Below are positions 7,372 through 15,479 of a stretch of DNA of 64,000 nt, one piece after another. Source of the DNA: JANXUR01 sp038229415 (GTDB taxonomy: Bacteria; Acidobacteriota; Terriglobia; Terriglobales; Acidobacteriaceae); contig JBBROM010000004.1 in the NCBI GenBank assembly GCA_038229415.1, positions 186,001-250,000 on the forward strand, read 5' to 3'. Numbering within the stretch: position 1 is the first letter of the stretch; every line of letters begins with the position of its first letter. The position numbers and the translations under genes are program-made. Below the pieces are notes generated by a model. That model was not told the DNA's origin and searched no databases. It saw only the letters and a list, made by a program, of their open reading frames with translations.

Positions 7372-9731
7372 GTAGTCTCCGTCGGGTGGGATGCCTGAGT
7401 AGCGATTGCAGGTGCGCCAGACACACCGAGAACACTACGCGGTGGGCGCGGCTCCAGCGGCCGCCCTTCAATTAAGGGATACGTCCACTTGCGCAGCGCA
7501 GGGATGTGAACGTTGATCCAGTAGTCCCACCAGTCAATGGCCGCGGTGTCATACCCGAAGGTTTCCTTTTCATCCTCGACCAGCGCGAGTGAAAGTTTCT
7601 CCACATTCTCCGCCACGAAGTCGTGCTCATTGTGCAGAATGAACGGCTCAAACATCTCGATCATCTTTTCCACGCGTTCCAGGCTACGCTCGGTCTTGGC
7701 AAGCGAGCTCCGGAAGAACGGCAGGGGATAGGACAGCCACGCCAGCAGCTGCACCGCTGACTTTTGCGCGGGTGCCGACATGCGCTGATAACGCTCCTTG
7801 GAAACAGGGATCGCATCGAGATGCAGCTTGAACCAGCGCTCCGGGCCTTCCTGCTCACGATAATGCTGCCGATGTGCCAGTCCGGTGAGTTCAATCGAAC
7901 GCCGCATGTCGCACGGATTCGTTACCGAAGTCGCCAGCTGATACATCGGTTCATGTCTGCGCTCAACGAGGGCCGCAGCGATAAGCGTCATGCCCTGGCA
8001 AACTGAATCCACCGGAATCAAGTCGAGCCGTTTGCGCTCATTCGAGGGCAGCTGCCGAAACGTGGTGCCCAGCAGATAACTCAATCCCGCCGAGGTGTTG
8101 ATGCCCTCATTCCAGCCGCTAAACGGCTTGGCGACCGACGTTTCCACAATCGCCGGACGCACAATCGCAATCGGCAACCCTCCACCAAGCTTGATCAGCA
8201 AGGACTCCGCAAGGCTCTTCGTCAACGTGTAAGTGTTCGGCCAGCCCAGTTCCCTCGCCCGCACCGCACCCGCTTCTGTTAGATATTGCTTGAGCCAGCG
8301 AATGCGCCCCTTCCGCAGTTGATTCTCCAGCGCGGCGGTGTCCATGTGGGCGGACGACGCACGCTTGCCCAGCACCTGCTGCGTCAGCTCAGCCGTAACT
8401 ACTTCTCCCTCTACCATCGCTTCCGCGGCAGCCACCATCTCGTGCAGTGACGCATACTCGCGCTCCGCATCGAATCCAGGTTCGCCGGCTGGAGTGTAGT
8501 CGGCTTTCAGCCTTTCGCTGACGCGGCCGTCACGCTGCCCCGCCACGTAGCAGGTGGAAAGATGCAGCAACGCACCATGGGCACTCTTGCGAACAAATTC
8601 CATCACGTTGGCCGTGCCATCCACATTAATGCTCAAGGCATCACGCAAGTCGGGATTAAAGTCCGTCAGGCCTGAGCTGTTGATGACGACATCCACGTTC
8701 GCCAGAACTCGCGCCTCGACATCCGCATCCAGCCCCAAATGCGGCAGGCTGATGTCGCCTTCCACGACTTCAACTTTTTCAGCCAGCAACTGCCACAGCC
8801 CCTCGCCATGCTTGGCATACAGAGGATCGAACACTGCGGACTCTTCCACAACTTTGCGAAAGCGCTTTTCCGCCGGATTCGACTTTTGCCTGCGGATCAG
8901 CAGGTAGACTCGGCCAATCTCTGGCAGGTCCATCAAAATATTTGCCAGCCACACTTTGCCGATAAAGCCAGTAAAGCCGATGAGCAGCACATGCCGACCA
9001 GCCAACGTCTTGCGCACTGAAAGCGGCTCGGCTTGTCGTGCCCCTTCAAAATGCACAACCGGACGCCTTAGCACTGGCACTTCCCGAACGGTCCGACGCA
9101 CGGAGTGATGAATCACGCTAGGCCGCGCGGCAGAACCGATATCGAGAATCAACTGCTTAAGCGAAAGCGTCCCATCCGGGCCTTCGCGCAGTAGCCAGGC
9201 AAACATGCCGCGTGGGCGAATCACTGGATGCTCCAAACGTCCGGTAGCCAGTCCGTCGCGGAATTCCAGCCGGTTGGTGAGAATCCATTGCACGCCGAGG
9301 TGCTGTGCCAGCGGGCGAATCACATGGTCGAGACCCTGCGCCACCAGCACTACTTCCGCACCGGAATCCACCAGATTCTTGAGCTTGGCCACACCCAGCG
9401 GCTTCAGCTTGGGCCGGATCTCATCCTCAAAAAATTCTTGCCCCAACAGATCCAGCCGGTCGCGGCTCACCATCTGCAGAATCGCATGCACCGCACGTGT
9501 GGCGAAGATGCGGTGGGCCGCGTACATAAACGGCCGTAGCAACGCCATTAGCAGCAACAAGCTGCGCCGCACCCACTTTTGGGCGAAACTCTGCGCCCGC
9601 CAGCTAAAGAACGCAATGGGATGCAGCACCCGCAAATTGACGAGGCTGCCTTCCACGCGCCAATAGACGGCACGCTCAGGGTCAAACGGGTTGGAATTAG
9701 AGAGCTTACTCAAAGCGTTGTGCGCAAACAC
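7356..9731 (-). CDS. Fatty acyl-CoA reductase with degenerate N-terminal HAD-like domain
   Basis: A 791-aa two-domain protein. Residues about 18-185 align by eye with a HAD-IB phosphatase fold, but the nucleophile motif DxDGT is replaced by R25-V-E-G-S and the second motif reads LVAQG, so the domain is probably catalytically dead. Residues about 245-520 are a fatty acyl-CoA reductase Rossmann domain with GFTGFIG at 252-258 and Y501-xxx-K505; a sterile-type C-terminal domain follows. The product is probably a fatty alcohol or aldehyde from an acyl thioester. It starts with GTG at 9731, and a TTG at residue 8 is an alternative. It is the first gene of the lipid operon, behind a promoter-like site at 9763-9790. 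Confidence 0.85.
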   Translation of the reverse strand: MFAHNALSKLSNSNPFDPERAVYWRVEGSLVNLRVLHPIAFFSWRAQSFAQKWVRRSLLLLMALLRPFMYAAHRIFATRAVHAILQMVSRDRLDLLGQEFFEDEIRPKLKPLGVAKLKNLVDSGAEVVLVAQGLDHVIRPLAQHLGVQWILTNRLEFRDGLATGRLEHPVIRPRGMFAWLLREGPDGTLSLKQLILDIGSAARPSVIHHSVRRTVREVPVLRRPVVHFEGARQAEPLSVRKTLAGRHVLLIGFTGFIGKVWLANILMDLPEIGRVYLLIRRQKSNPAEKRFRKVVEESAVFDPLYAKHGEGLWQLLAEKVEVVEGDISLPHLGLDADVEARVLANVDVVINSSGLTDFNPDLRDALSINVDGTANVMEFVRKSAHGALLHLSTCYVAGQRDGRVSERLKADYTPAGEPGFDAEREYASLHEMVAAAEAMVEGEVVTAELTQQVLGKRASSAHMDTAALENQLRKGRIRWLKQYLTEAGAVRARELGWPNTYTLTKSLAESLLIKLGGGLPIAIVRPAIVETSVAKPFSGWNEGINTSAGLSYLLGTTFRQLPSNERKRLDLIPVDSVCQGMTLIAAALVERRHEPMYQLATSVTNPCDMRRSIELTGLAHRQHYREQEGPERWFKLHLDAIPVSKERYQRMSAPAQKSAVQLLAWLSYPLPFFRSSLAKTERSLERVEKMIEMFEPFILHNEHDFVAENVEKLSLALVEDEKETFGYDTAAIDWWDYWINVHIPALRKWTYPLIEGRPLEPRPPRSVLGVSGAPAIATQASHPTETTWQYS

Positions 9732-9762
9732 CTTTCAGCGTTCACAGGAGCTGAAGAGGAAC

Positions 9763-9790
9763 ACTATATTCTATCGAAAGTTGGCGGCAA
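9763..9790 (-). promoter_or_regulatory. Predicted sigma70-type promoter of the lipid operon
   Basis: On the minus strand TTGCCG (9790-9785) is followed after 16 nt by TATAGT (9768-9763), giving a start point near 9756 and a short leader before the GTG at 9731. It lies between the radical SAM gene's terminator and the reductase gene, so the operon could be transcribed independently. This is a motif-only call. Confidence 0.4.
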
Positions 9791-9810
9791 ACCCTACGCT
9801 CATTTCGCGC

Positions 9811-9844
9811 AACAAAAAGGCCGCTGAAGTCGCCCTCAGCGGCC
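9811..9844 (-). terminator. Rho-independent terminator of the Tes-like radical SAM gene
   Basis: GGCCGCTGA (9819-9827) and TCAGCGGCC (9836-9844) form a perfect 9-bp stem. Read on the minus strand, it is followed at once by a T-tract (9818-9814). It lies 20 nt past the stop of the radical SAM gene and before the reductase operon, so the two units are probably separate transcripts. Confidence 0.8.
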
Positions 9845-9863
9845 CATCAAGTTGTTGTGCGGA

Positions 9864-11990
9864 CTAGTCGCCCAGCACTTCCTCAGCCTTGGGAGCCACA
9901 GGGGCTGGCGTAATACCGCCGTTCGTCAGGCCCTTCAGCGAGTCGAGCGAAATGAATCCGCCTTCTACCTTCACCGGCGTTTCCTTCAGCACAACTTCAC
10001 GATAGAGCTGCATCATTTTCGCGTTCTCGAGGTCTTTCTTGTTTTTGTCCTCGCGGGCGCGCATCTTTTCTTCACGAGCATTCTTGGCGATGCCCAGCTT
10101 ATCGAGGTCGGTCTGCTCTTCCATCGTCACCAGGCCTTCGGTGACCACCACGTAGTCGCTCATATCGTCCATCTTCACCTTCTTGCCACCGGCAAAGATT
10201 TCGTGACGCCCGTGCTCCTCATACCACTTGGTGAGGGTCGCGGTCATGTGCATCTTTTCGATAATGTTGCGCCAGCCCACGCCCGTGTTGTAGGCGCAGA
10301 AGCTGATTTCGCCTTCCTGCGTGGCGTAAGGAATGATGCACTGCTCGGTGCGGCGGAAGTCGTAGTTGAACAAATCCTGGAACCACATGCCTGCGATGAA
10401 CAGGAAGTTCCAGCGATCATTACGGCGCTTCATTACGTCTTCGGTCGTCCGCTCCGGCCCGACCTTGCCATAATTCTTGCCCGTGGCGTTAAAGTTCTTG
10501 TCGAACTTCTTCAGAAGATCCATCATCTTGAAGTGACGGGGCGACATGAAGGGATCGTAGTTCTTCATCAACGCCAGCGCCATGCCAACCACTGTCCAGA
10601 ACTTGCCGCGCGCCGCGTCGTTCACGCGCGAAATATCGCGGGCCAGCTGGTCACCTTTCAGGAACGCCGTTACAGGAACCGCTTCCTTGGTTTCCTTGTC
10701 AATCATGATGGCCATGCCAGTACCGCAGTTGGGATGGCAACCGCAGTTCAGTTGACCCCAGTCGTTGGAGACATCGTTCACGTGCATCAAGTCAGCCCAG
10801 TCGCTGAAGGTGCCCATAAACGAAATCGGGTACCAGTCGCGCGACGGCTCACCGAGGCCAGTCTGATTCTTCACATCATGCGCCAAGTGCGAGAGCGTGT
10901 AGCGCTGCGCCGCACGGCGGTCGTCGGTCACTTCTTCGTCGCGGCCCGTGAACGAAACCGGCTGAAAGCTAAGGAAGCTGATCGTCTTGGGATTGTCGAG
11001 CGCGAACTTGATGATGCGTCCCACCTGCTCGTTGTTGATGCCGTTGACAATCGTCGTAACGGGAACGATTTCAACGCCAGCCTTATGCAGATTTTCGATG
11101 GCCTTCAACTTCACATCGAACAAATTGCCGACTTTACGATGCGCGTTGGCTGCGTTGCCAATGCCGTCGAATTGCAGGTAAGCGTAGCGCAAACCAGCTT
11201 CCACCGCCTGCTGCGCGAACTCAAAGCTTTTTGCAAATTCAATGCCGTTTGTTGCCGCTTGCACCGAGTTATAGCCAACCTTGCGAGCGTAAGCCACCGC
11301 TTCCAAAAAGTAGGGCGACAACGTCGGCTCACCGCCGCTGAACTGCACACTCATCTGACGACGCGGCTTGATGGTGATGGCGTTGTCTAGCATTGTTTTT
11401 ATTTCTTCCCACGTTAATTCGTGGACGAAACCAACTTGGTTGGCGTCCATGAAGCAGGGGTCGCACATCATATTGCAGCGGTTGGTCAGGTCAATCGTCA
11501 GGACGGAGCCGCGGCCGTATTTCACTGTGCTGGAGCCGTGCTTGTGGAGCTTTTCGTCGTTGTGGGCCTTGATGTCGCGGCCGGGGAAGACCTCTTCCAA
11601 GTGGCGCGAAAAGTCGGTGTCAATGGACATCAGATCTTCAAAGTGGCCGTGGATGGGGCAGTCTTTCACCATCCAAATCTTGCCGTCGCGCTCGACGATC
11701 TGAGCCTTGATCTCGCCAGCCTTCTCATTCAAAAGGACTTCGTAGGGCAGCTTGCCGTCCAAAATTTGCTGGCGAATTTCGGGGACGCACTTGGGGCAAA
11801 GCGAGTCTGTGGTGCGGGGCCAGCCCAGCGGCGGCTTGGATTTTTCCCAGGATTTGAGTAGCGGCTTGTCGCTCCACTTCGGGGTGGGCGACGGATTGGG
11901 GTTCACGCTGTTGATGCGGTTGAACACCGCCCACGCTCCCTGCGCTGCTACCGTGACCGCTTTCTCGACGTACTTGACTGGCTTATGCAT
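9864..11990 (-). CDS. Tetraether-synthase / membrane-spanning-lipid-synthase-like radical SAM protein
   Basis: A 708-aa protein. RTTDSLCPKC (C65, C68) and CPIHGH (C111) form an N-terminal rubredoxin-like metal site. RCNMMCDPC (C172, C176, C179) is the radical-SAM CX3CX2C, and FSGGEPT (217-223) is the SAM-binding GGE motif. C416/C418/C422 (NCGCHPNC) and C551/C565 (TEQCIIPYAT, SFCAYNT) are probable auxiliary-cluster ligands. This layout matches the archaeal Tes and bacterial Mss families as I know them; Tes joins lipid chains tail to tail by C-C coupling. The C-terminus from about 610 is charged and probably flexible. It is preceded by GGGAGAAGAC as ribosome site. In acidobacteria the expected product would be iso-diabolic acid or tetraether lipid; this is inferred from family and context. 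Confidence 0.8.
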   Translation of the reverse strand: MHKPVKYVEKAVTVAAQGAWAVFNRINSVNPNPSPTPKWSDKPLLKSWEKSKPPLGWPRTTDSLCPKCVPEIRQQILDGKLPYEVLLNEKAGEIKAQIVERDGKIWMVKDCPIHGHFEDLMSIDTDFSRHLEEVFPGRDIKAHNDEKLHKHGSSTVKYGRGSVLTIDLTNRCNMMCDPCFMDANQVGFVHELTWEEIKTMLDNAITIKPRRQMSVQFSGGEPTLSPYFLEAVAYARKVGYNSVQAATNGIEFAKSFEFAQQAVEAGLRYAYLQFDGIGNAANAHRKVGNLFDVKLKAIENLHKAGVEIVPVTTIVNGINNEQVGRIIKFALDNPKTISFLSFQPVSFTGRDEEVTDDRRAAQRYTLSHLAHDVKNQTGLGEPSRDWYPISFMGTFSDWADLMHVNDVSNDWGQLNCGCHPNCGTGMAIMIDKETKEAVPVTAFLKGDQLARDISRVNDAARGKFWTVVGMALALMKNYDPFMSPRHFKMMDLLKKFDKNFNATGKNYGKVGPERTTEDVMKRRNDRWNFLFIAGMWFQDLFNYDFRRTEQCIIPYATQEGEISFCAYNTGVGWRNIIEKMHMTATLTKWYEEHGRHEIFAGGKKVKMDDMSDYVVVTEGLVTMEEQTDLDKLGIAKNAREEKMRAREDKNKKDLENAKMMQLYREVVLKETPVKVEGGFISLDSLKGLTNGGITPAPVAPKAEEVLGD

Positions 11991-12794
11991 GTCTTCTCCC
12001 GAGTGTATTTTTCTTGAACGACTTTTCCGATTTCCTGCGAACGGTGTGGCGCGTGATCCTCACTGCATCTTCATTATGCCGCAGTCCGGTGGGGCTGCGC
12101 AGCGCGAGGACAAATGCCACGTAACTTGTTGGATACACAACTCCAATTGCATACTACCGGGGTGTGAAGCCAGCCGCATCTGGTTGGCAACGAGCGGGGC
12201 AAAATCATCATCCAGCGGCGAAAGATGGGATTGGATGGGGATCATCGGCGGAGAGGGGCGGGGCGGCGTGAAAAAATGCGCGGGGAAGTGTGATCAAATT
12301 TCGTGGTGGGTGGTGGCGTATGTGATTGGGGTGAAATGGGTTACGGAGTCGGCGAGAAGTGGGGCGAGGGCCGGTGAGACGTGCAAAAATCGCACGGACT
12401 TTTGCGAAAATCCTGAAAAACATATGTATGGATCGCGATGTGAGGGATTTGCGGCGATTCGCGACGGAAAACAACGGCGCACACAGAGGCACTGAGGCAC
12501 AGAGAAATGCACGGGTGTGAAGGGCAAAATCTACCACGGAGGCACGGAGGATATTTTTGGAGAGAAGCGGGGCGGACATCGTGCATCCCACCCTTCGAAA
12601 GTCGCGAAGGATGGGGCACCCGCACCCGCGGTACAGGCACCGCGGGCGAGTGCCTCGAAAGGGTGCTCCACCCGCCATCTGGACGCCTATCTGGACGAAT
12701 TTGAGTGGCGCTTCAATAGCCGCGACAATTCATTTCTGTTCCGGGACACGATGATGAAGACGAATCGCGGCTCCGACGGTGGAATATAAGGTAC
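11991..12794. other. Gene-free region with dispersed repeats
   Basis: No convincing coding sequence in about 800 bases. Bases 12525-12555 contain a purine-rich ACCACGGAGGCACGGAGG element that recurs near 22831 and 38281. Around 12585-12625 a CCCACCCTTCG...GGGGCACCC hairpin-like repeat is present. The part next to 11990 holds the leader of the radical SAM gene. Confidence 0.6.
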
Positions 12795-13706
12795 TTATAA
12801 AGATGGCGGATACAGTTTAATCAGTTCTGGTAAATTAATTGGGAACACTTCCGTTCTCTTGTACTGACTCCCCCCGCCCCACATCACAATCACTTCTAGC
12901 CTATTGGCCTCCAATGGAATTGGAACGATCTCAATAGCATCTGGATGTTCGATCTGCCATCCGGGGCCGCTTCTATTATTTTTGAGTGATAGGGGCAACC
13001 CTCCCGACCGGGACAAGGTGAGAATAATGATATATTTCTGCATTCCCGGATGTAATTCGACATTGTCATAAATGGAATTTATCCATACTGCACGATCAAT
13101 TATTATTGGCGCTAGATTGGCAGCAGTAAATCTAACATGAGCGATCACATATTCAATCGAATAAACACCATCTGAAGCGCCCGGATCGAAGTAAATTGGG
13201 AGCACCAAACCGGGTACTACTCTCCGGGGGCCGTCGCTAAACCTCCAGATATCTCCATTGTCTAGGGTCAAATCTTTATACATCAAAGGGCCAAACGTAA
13301 GACCAATCCGAGGCTCTCGTTCCTTTTTGTGAATGATAGCTGGAACAGAGAGCTCGATAGGTTGTCTAAGATCGCCAAGGTTTAAAGTAAATTGAGGTGC
13401 AAAATTATTTGAAGAGTTCCCGCTACCTCTCACCTCTGATTTACTCTGGGAGTGGGGCTTGGAAGGGGCTATATTTGCCTCACGACTTTCTCCCTTGAAT
13501 ACAGAAATGGCAATCGAGAATGCCCATGCTACCCCCACACTCGCGGGCACATAGTAATACCAAGGAAATTTTTGGAGCGCCATCCACAGGCCCGTCATTG
13601 AGGCACCGCCAATTGAATAAATCCAAATAACGCCATCGCGCACCAGCAAAAATCTCCCGATGGAATCCAACCAATCGCTGAATTTATCGCTTTCGCCCAT
13701 AGACAC
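12795..13706 (-). CDS. Hypothetical membrane-anchored protein
   Basis: A 303-aa protein I do not recognise. Near the N-terminus two hydrophobic stretches (about residues 23-45 and 48-70) suggest a membrane anchor, followed by a polar linker rich in Ser/Gln/Asn (about 75-100). The remaining 200 residues look like a soluble beta-rich domain ending in FPINLPELIKLYPPSL. The DNA is visibly more A+T-rich than the neighbours, which, together with the tRNA fragment 250 bp away, suggests horizontal acquisition. It has no operon partner: it is flanked by repeat-rich gaps on both sides. An ORF of this length with balanced composition is likely real. Confidence 0.6.
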   Translation of the reverse strand: MSMGESDKFSDWLDSIGRFLLVRDGVIWIYSIGGASMTGLWMALQKFPWYYYVPASVGVAWAFSIAISVFKGESREANIAPSKPHSQSKSEVRGSGNSSNNFAPQFTLNLGDLRQPIELSVPAIIHKKEREPRIGLTFGPLMYKDLTLDNGDIWRFSDGPRRVVPGLVLPIYFDPGASDGVYSIEYVIAHVRFTAANLAPIIIDRAVWINSIYDNVELHPGMQKYIIILTLSRSGGLPLSLKNNRSGPGWQIEHPDAIEIVPIPLEANRLEVIVMWGGGSQYKRTEVFPINLPELIKLYPPSL

Positions 13707-13961
13707 GCCTCTCCTCTAGCCCTGAACCGAGCCTTCCGGGAGAGCATACGCCCTCTGGCGGGTGGCCCACCTTTCGCATGGTGTTTCCTTTCCCAGTCTC
13801 GAACGTGGGTGCCCGATTGTTGCGACACGTCTTTTTGCGGCGCAAGGGTGGGATGCAGGATACATATAGCGTCGTCCCTGTCCAGCGGTCCCGCGCTGAC
13901 ACCTGACTTGAATATAGAAGATTTTAGGCGTCAGAAATGAAATTCAAATGATTGAAAAGAT

Positions 13962-14008
13962 TGGTCGGGGAGAGAGGTTTTGAACCTCCGACCCCCTGGT
14001 CCCGAACC
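13962..14008 (-). pseudogene. 3' half of tRNA-Pro(CGG): truncated tRNA, possible att site
   Basis: Read on the minus strand, this is the 3' part of a tRNA: anticodon loop TTCGGGA with CGG anticodon (14006-14000), stem CCAGG (13999-13995), variable GGGTC, T-arm GGAGG/CCTCT with loop TTCAAAA, acceptor strand CTCCCCG, discriminator A and encoded CCA (13964-13962). Beyond 14008 the match stops: neither D-arm nor the expected 5' acceptor strand CGGGGAG is present nearby. Only a tRNA 3' half is left, as at the distal att site of elements that integrate into tRNA genes. The intact gene is not in the window. Confidence 0.75.
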
Positions 14009-14053
14009 GGATTCCGCGACTCATTGAAGCCTATTGATCTTGGGAGATTCTGG

Positions 14054-14186
14054 GTATGTGCCGCCCCTACGGGGCTCGGGTTGGTTCGGCGGCTGCACCC
14101 GGCACTCCGCTGGGCTGCGTGTCGGGCTATCGCCTTTCGTCCTGCGGACTGGAGTTGTAGCGGAGTGCCCATGTCTCGGAAGGCGC
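14054..14186 (+). repeat. 133-bp direct repeat, copy A
   Basis: Nearly identical to 14423-14555 (about 5 differences by eye, same length). Contains CCCATGTCT...AGACATGGG at its right end, a 9-bp inverted repeat around CGGAAGGCGC. It lies in the gene-poor stretch beside the tRNA fragment. It is repeated DNA without credible coding content. Confidence 0.85.
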
Positions 14187-14422
14187 TAGACATGGGCACC
14201 CGGTGGGTGGGCTGGAGGTGCGGGCGGCTTGGGTTGGGTAGGGGTCCTTCGCTTCGCTCAGGAAGACAATGAAAAGCTGACTGGTCCGCCGTCCCACCTA
14301 GCGCCGAGCAAATACGGCGTGAAAGTCGGTCACCCGATGGGAACACAAGGTCCCTCCACTCCAGCCAACGAATTCGCTTGCGAATCCGTTGGCTTCCGGT
14401 CGGGATGACACAGATTAGGAGA

Positions 14423-14555
14423 GTATGTGCCGCCCCTACGGGGCTCGGGTTGGTTCGGCGGCCGCACCCGGCACTCCGCTGTGCTGCGTGCCGGGCGATC
14501 GCCTTTCGTCCTACGGACTGGAGTTGTAGCGGAGTGCCCATGTCTCGGAAGGCGC
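14423..14555 (+). repeat. 133-bp direct repeat, copy B
   Basis: Second copy of the unit at 14054-14186, 369 bp downstream in the same orientation. The terminal hairpin has CCCATG...CATGGG arms in this copy. A shorter, more diverged copy of its right half lies at 15114-15182. Confidence 0.85.
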
Positions 14556-15113
14556 GGGGCATGGGGCACCCGGGGGGTGTTGGGTTCGCGTGGGGGCGTT
14601 ATGTCGTCCCTGCGGGACTTGATTTTGAGTTGCGCTTTTCCCGGCACTTCGTGCCGGGCCTAATTCTGCTGTGCCTTCGGCACGAGGAGAGGGTGGCACT
14701 GTGGGTCGTTGGGATTAGGGCATCGGCGGGTATGGGCCGCCCTGCGGGCTGCGGATTTCTTTTGCGGCTTACCCAGCGCTTCGCGCTGGGCTAACGGTGG
14801 AGCACCGCCCTCCGGGCTAAGACGAACGACCTTAAGGTGCGGGCGGCTTAGGCGCGGTAGGGGTCCTTCGCTTCGCTCAGGATGACAATGGAGAGCTCAC
14901 CCGGTCTGCCGTCCCACCCTAGCGCCGAACAGTACGGCGCGCGAGAGAGACGGTACCCCTGCGCCTGAAGCCGCTGTTTTGCTCGCGCCTGTGGACGCGG
15001 GACTGGAAGTCCCGCTCTACCGTGTTTGCCTCATGTGAGATTCGTGTTGCGGTCGAAGGCTGGCCGCTGGAAATGCCCCACTCAAGCCAAAGGCGCGCTT
15101 GAATGGGCCACCT

Positions 15114-15182
15114 GCCGGACTGGAGTTGTGACGGGGCAGGCCCACGTCTCGGAAGGCGCGAGACGTGGGGCACCCGGCCCGG
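15114..15182 (+). repeat. Diverged partial third copy of the repeat, hairpin half
   Basis: GGACTGGAGTTGT and the following hairpin are shared with 14054-14186 and 14423-14555. Here the arms read CCCACGTCTC and GAGACGTGGG, so an A-T pair of copy A is replaced by C-G and the stem is kept. Confidence 0.7.
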
Positions 15183-15269
15183 ACGTCCACATTTACATCC
15201 TGCAAAATTTCGGGGCTTTGCCCCGATGGGCAGGTGAGGCACCTGCCCCCACGTGGGCCTTGTCGCTAT

Positions 15270-15306
15270 ATCCCCACTCAAGCCAAAGGTGGGCTTGAAT
15301 GGGCCA
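15270..15306. repeat. Dispersed palindromic element (CCCACTCAAGCC...GGCTTGAATGGG)
   Basis: One of at least five copies in the window; the others are near 15074-15112, 16119-16155, 18451-18490 and 22883-22922. The two arms pair over about 12 bp, with a variable 4-7 base loop. All copies are intergenic. Confidence 0.75.
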
Positions 15307-15479
15307 CCGGACTTGCGTTTTTCCCGGTACGGGAATGATTGGTTGGGAAAGTTTAGGTGGGCTTGATTTAGGGCTGACTTAAGGAGGTGGGGTGGGTAGC
15401 GTTGGAAGTAGGGTGTTGTTGATGGTGACGCTATGGGGTTACGTCATAAGTGGCGTAATTGGCGGTGGTGACGGGGTGA

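Noticed and set aside
9852..11390. 512-aa open frame on the plus strand over the Tes-like gene
   Set aside because: Antisense shadow: histidine/valine-rich composition and no family, while the minus frame has clear radical SAM motifs.
13962..14100. Intron-containing or split tRNA-Pro gene
   Set aside because: No 5' half ending in a matching acceptor strand was found in the neighbouring sequence, so an intron is not supported.
13952..14272. 106-aa frame starting MKRLVGERGFEPPTPWSRT
   Set aside because: This is the antisense translation of the tRNA-Pro 3' half followed by repeat sequence, a well-known false ORF.
14054..14555. CRISPR array
   Set aside because: The direct repeats are 133 bp, only two full copies, with a 236-bp spacer between; no cas genes are nearby.
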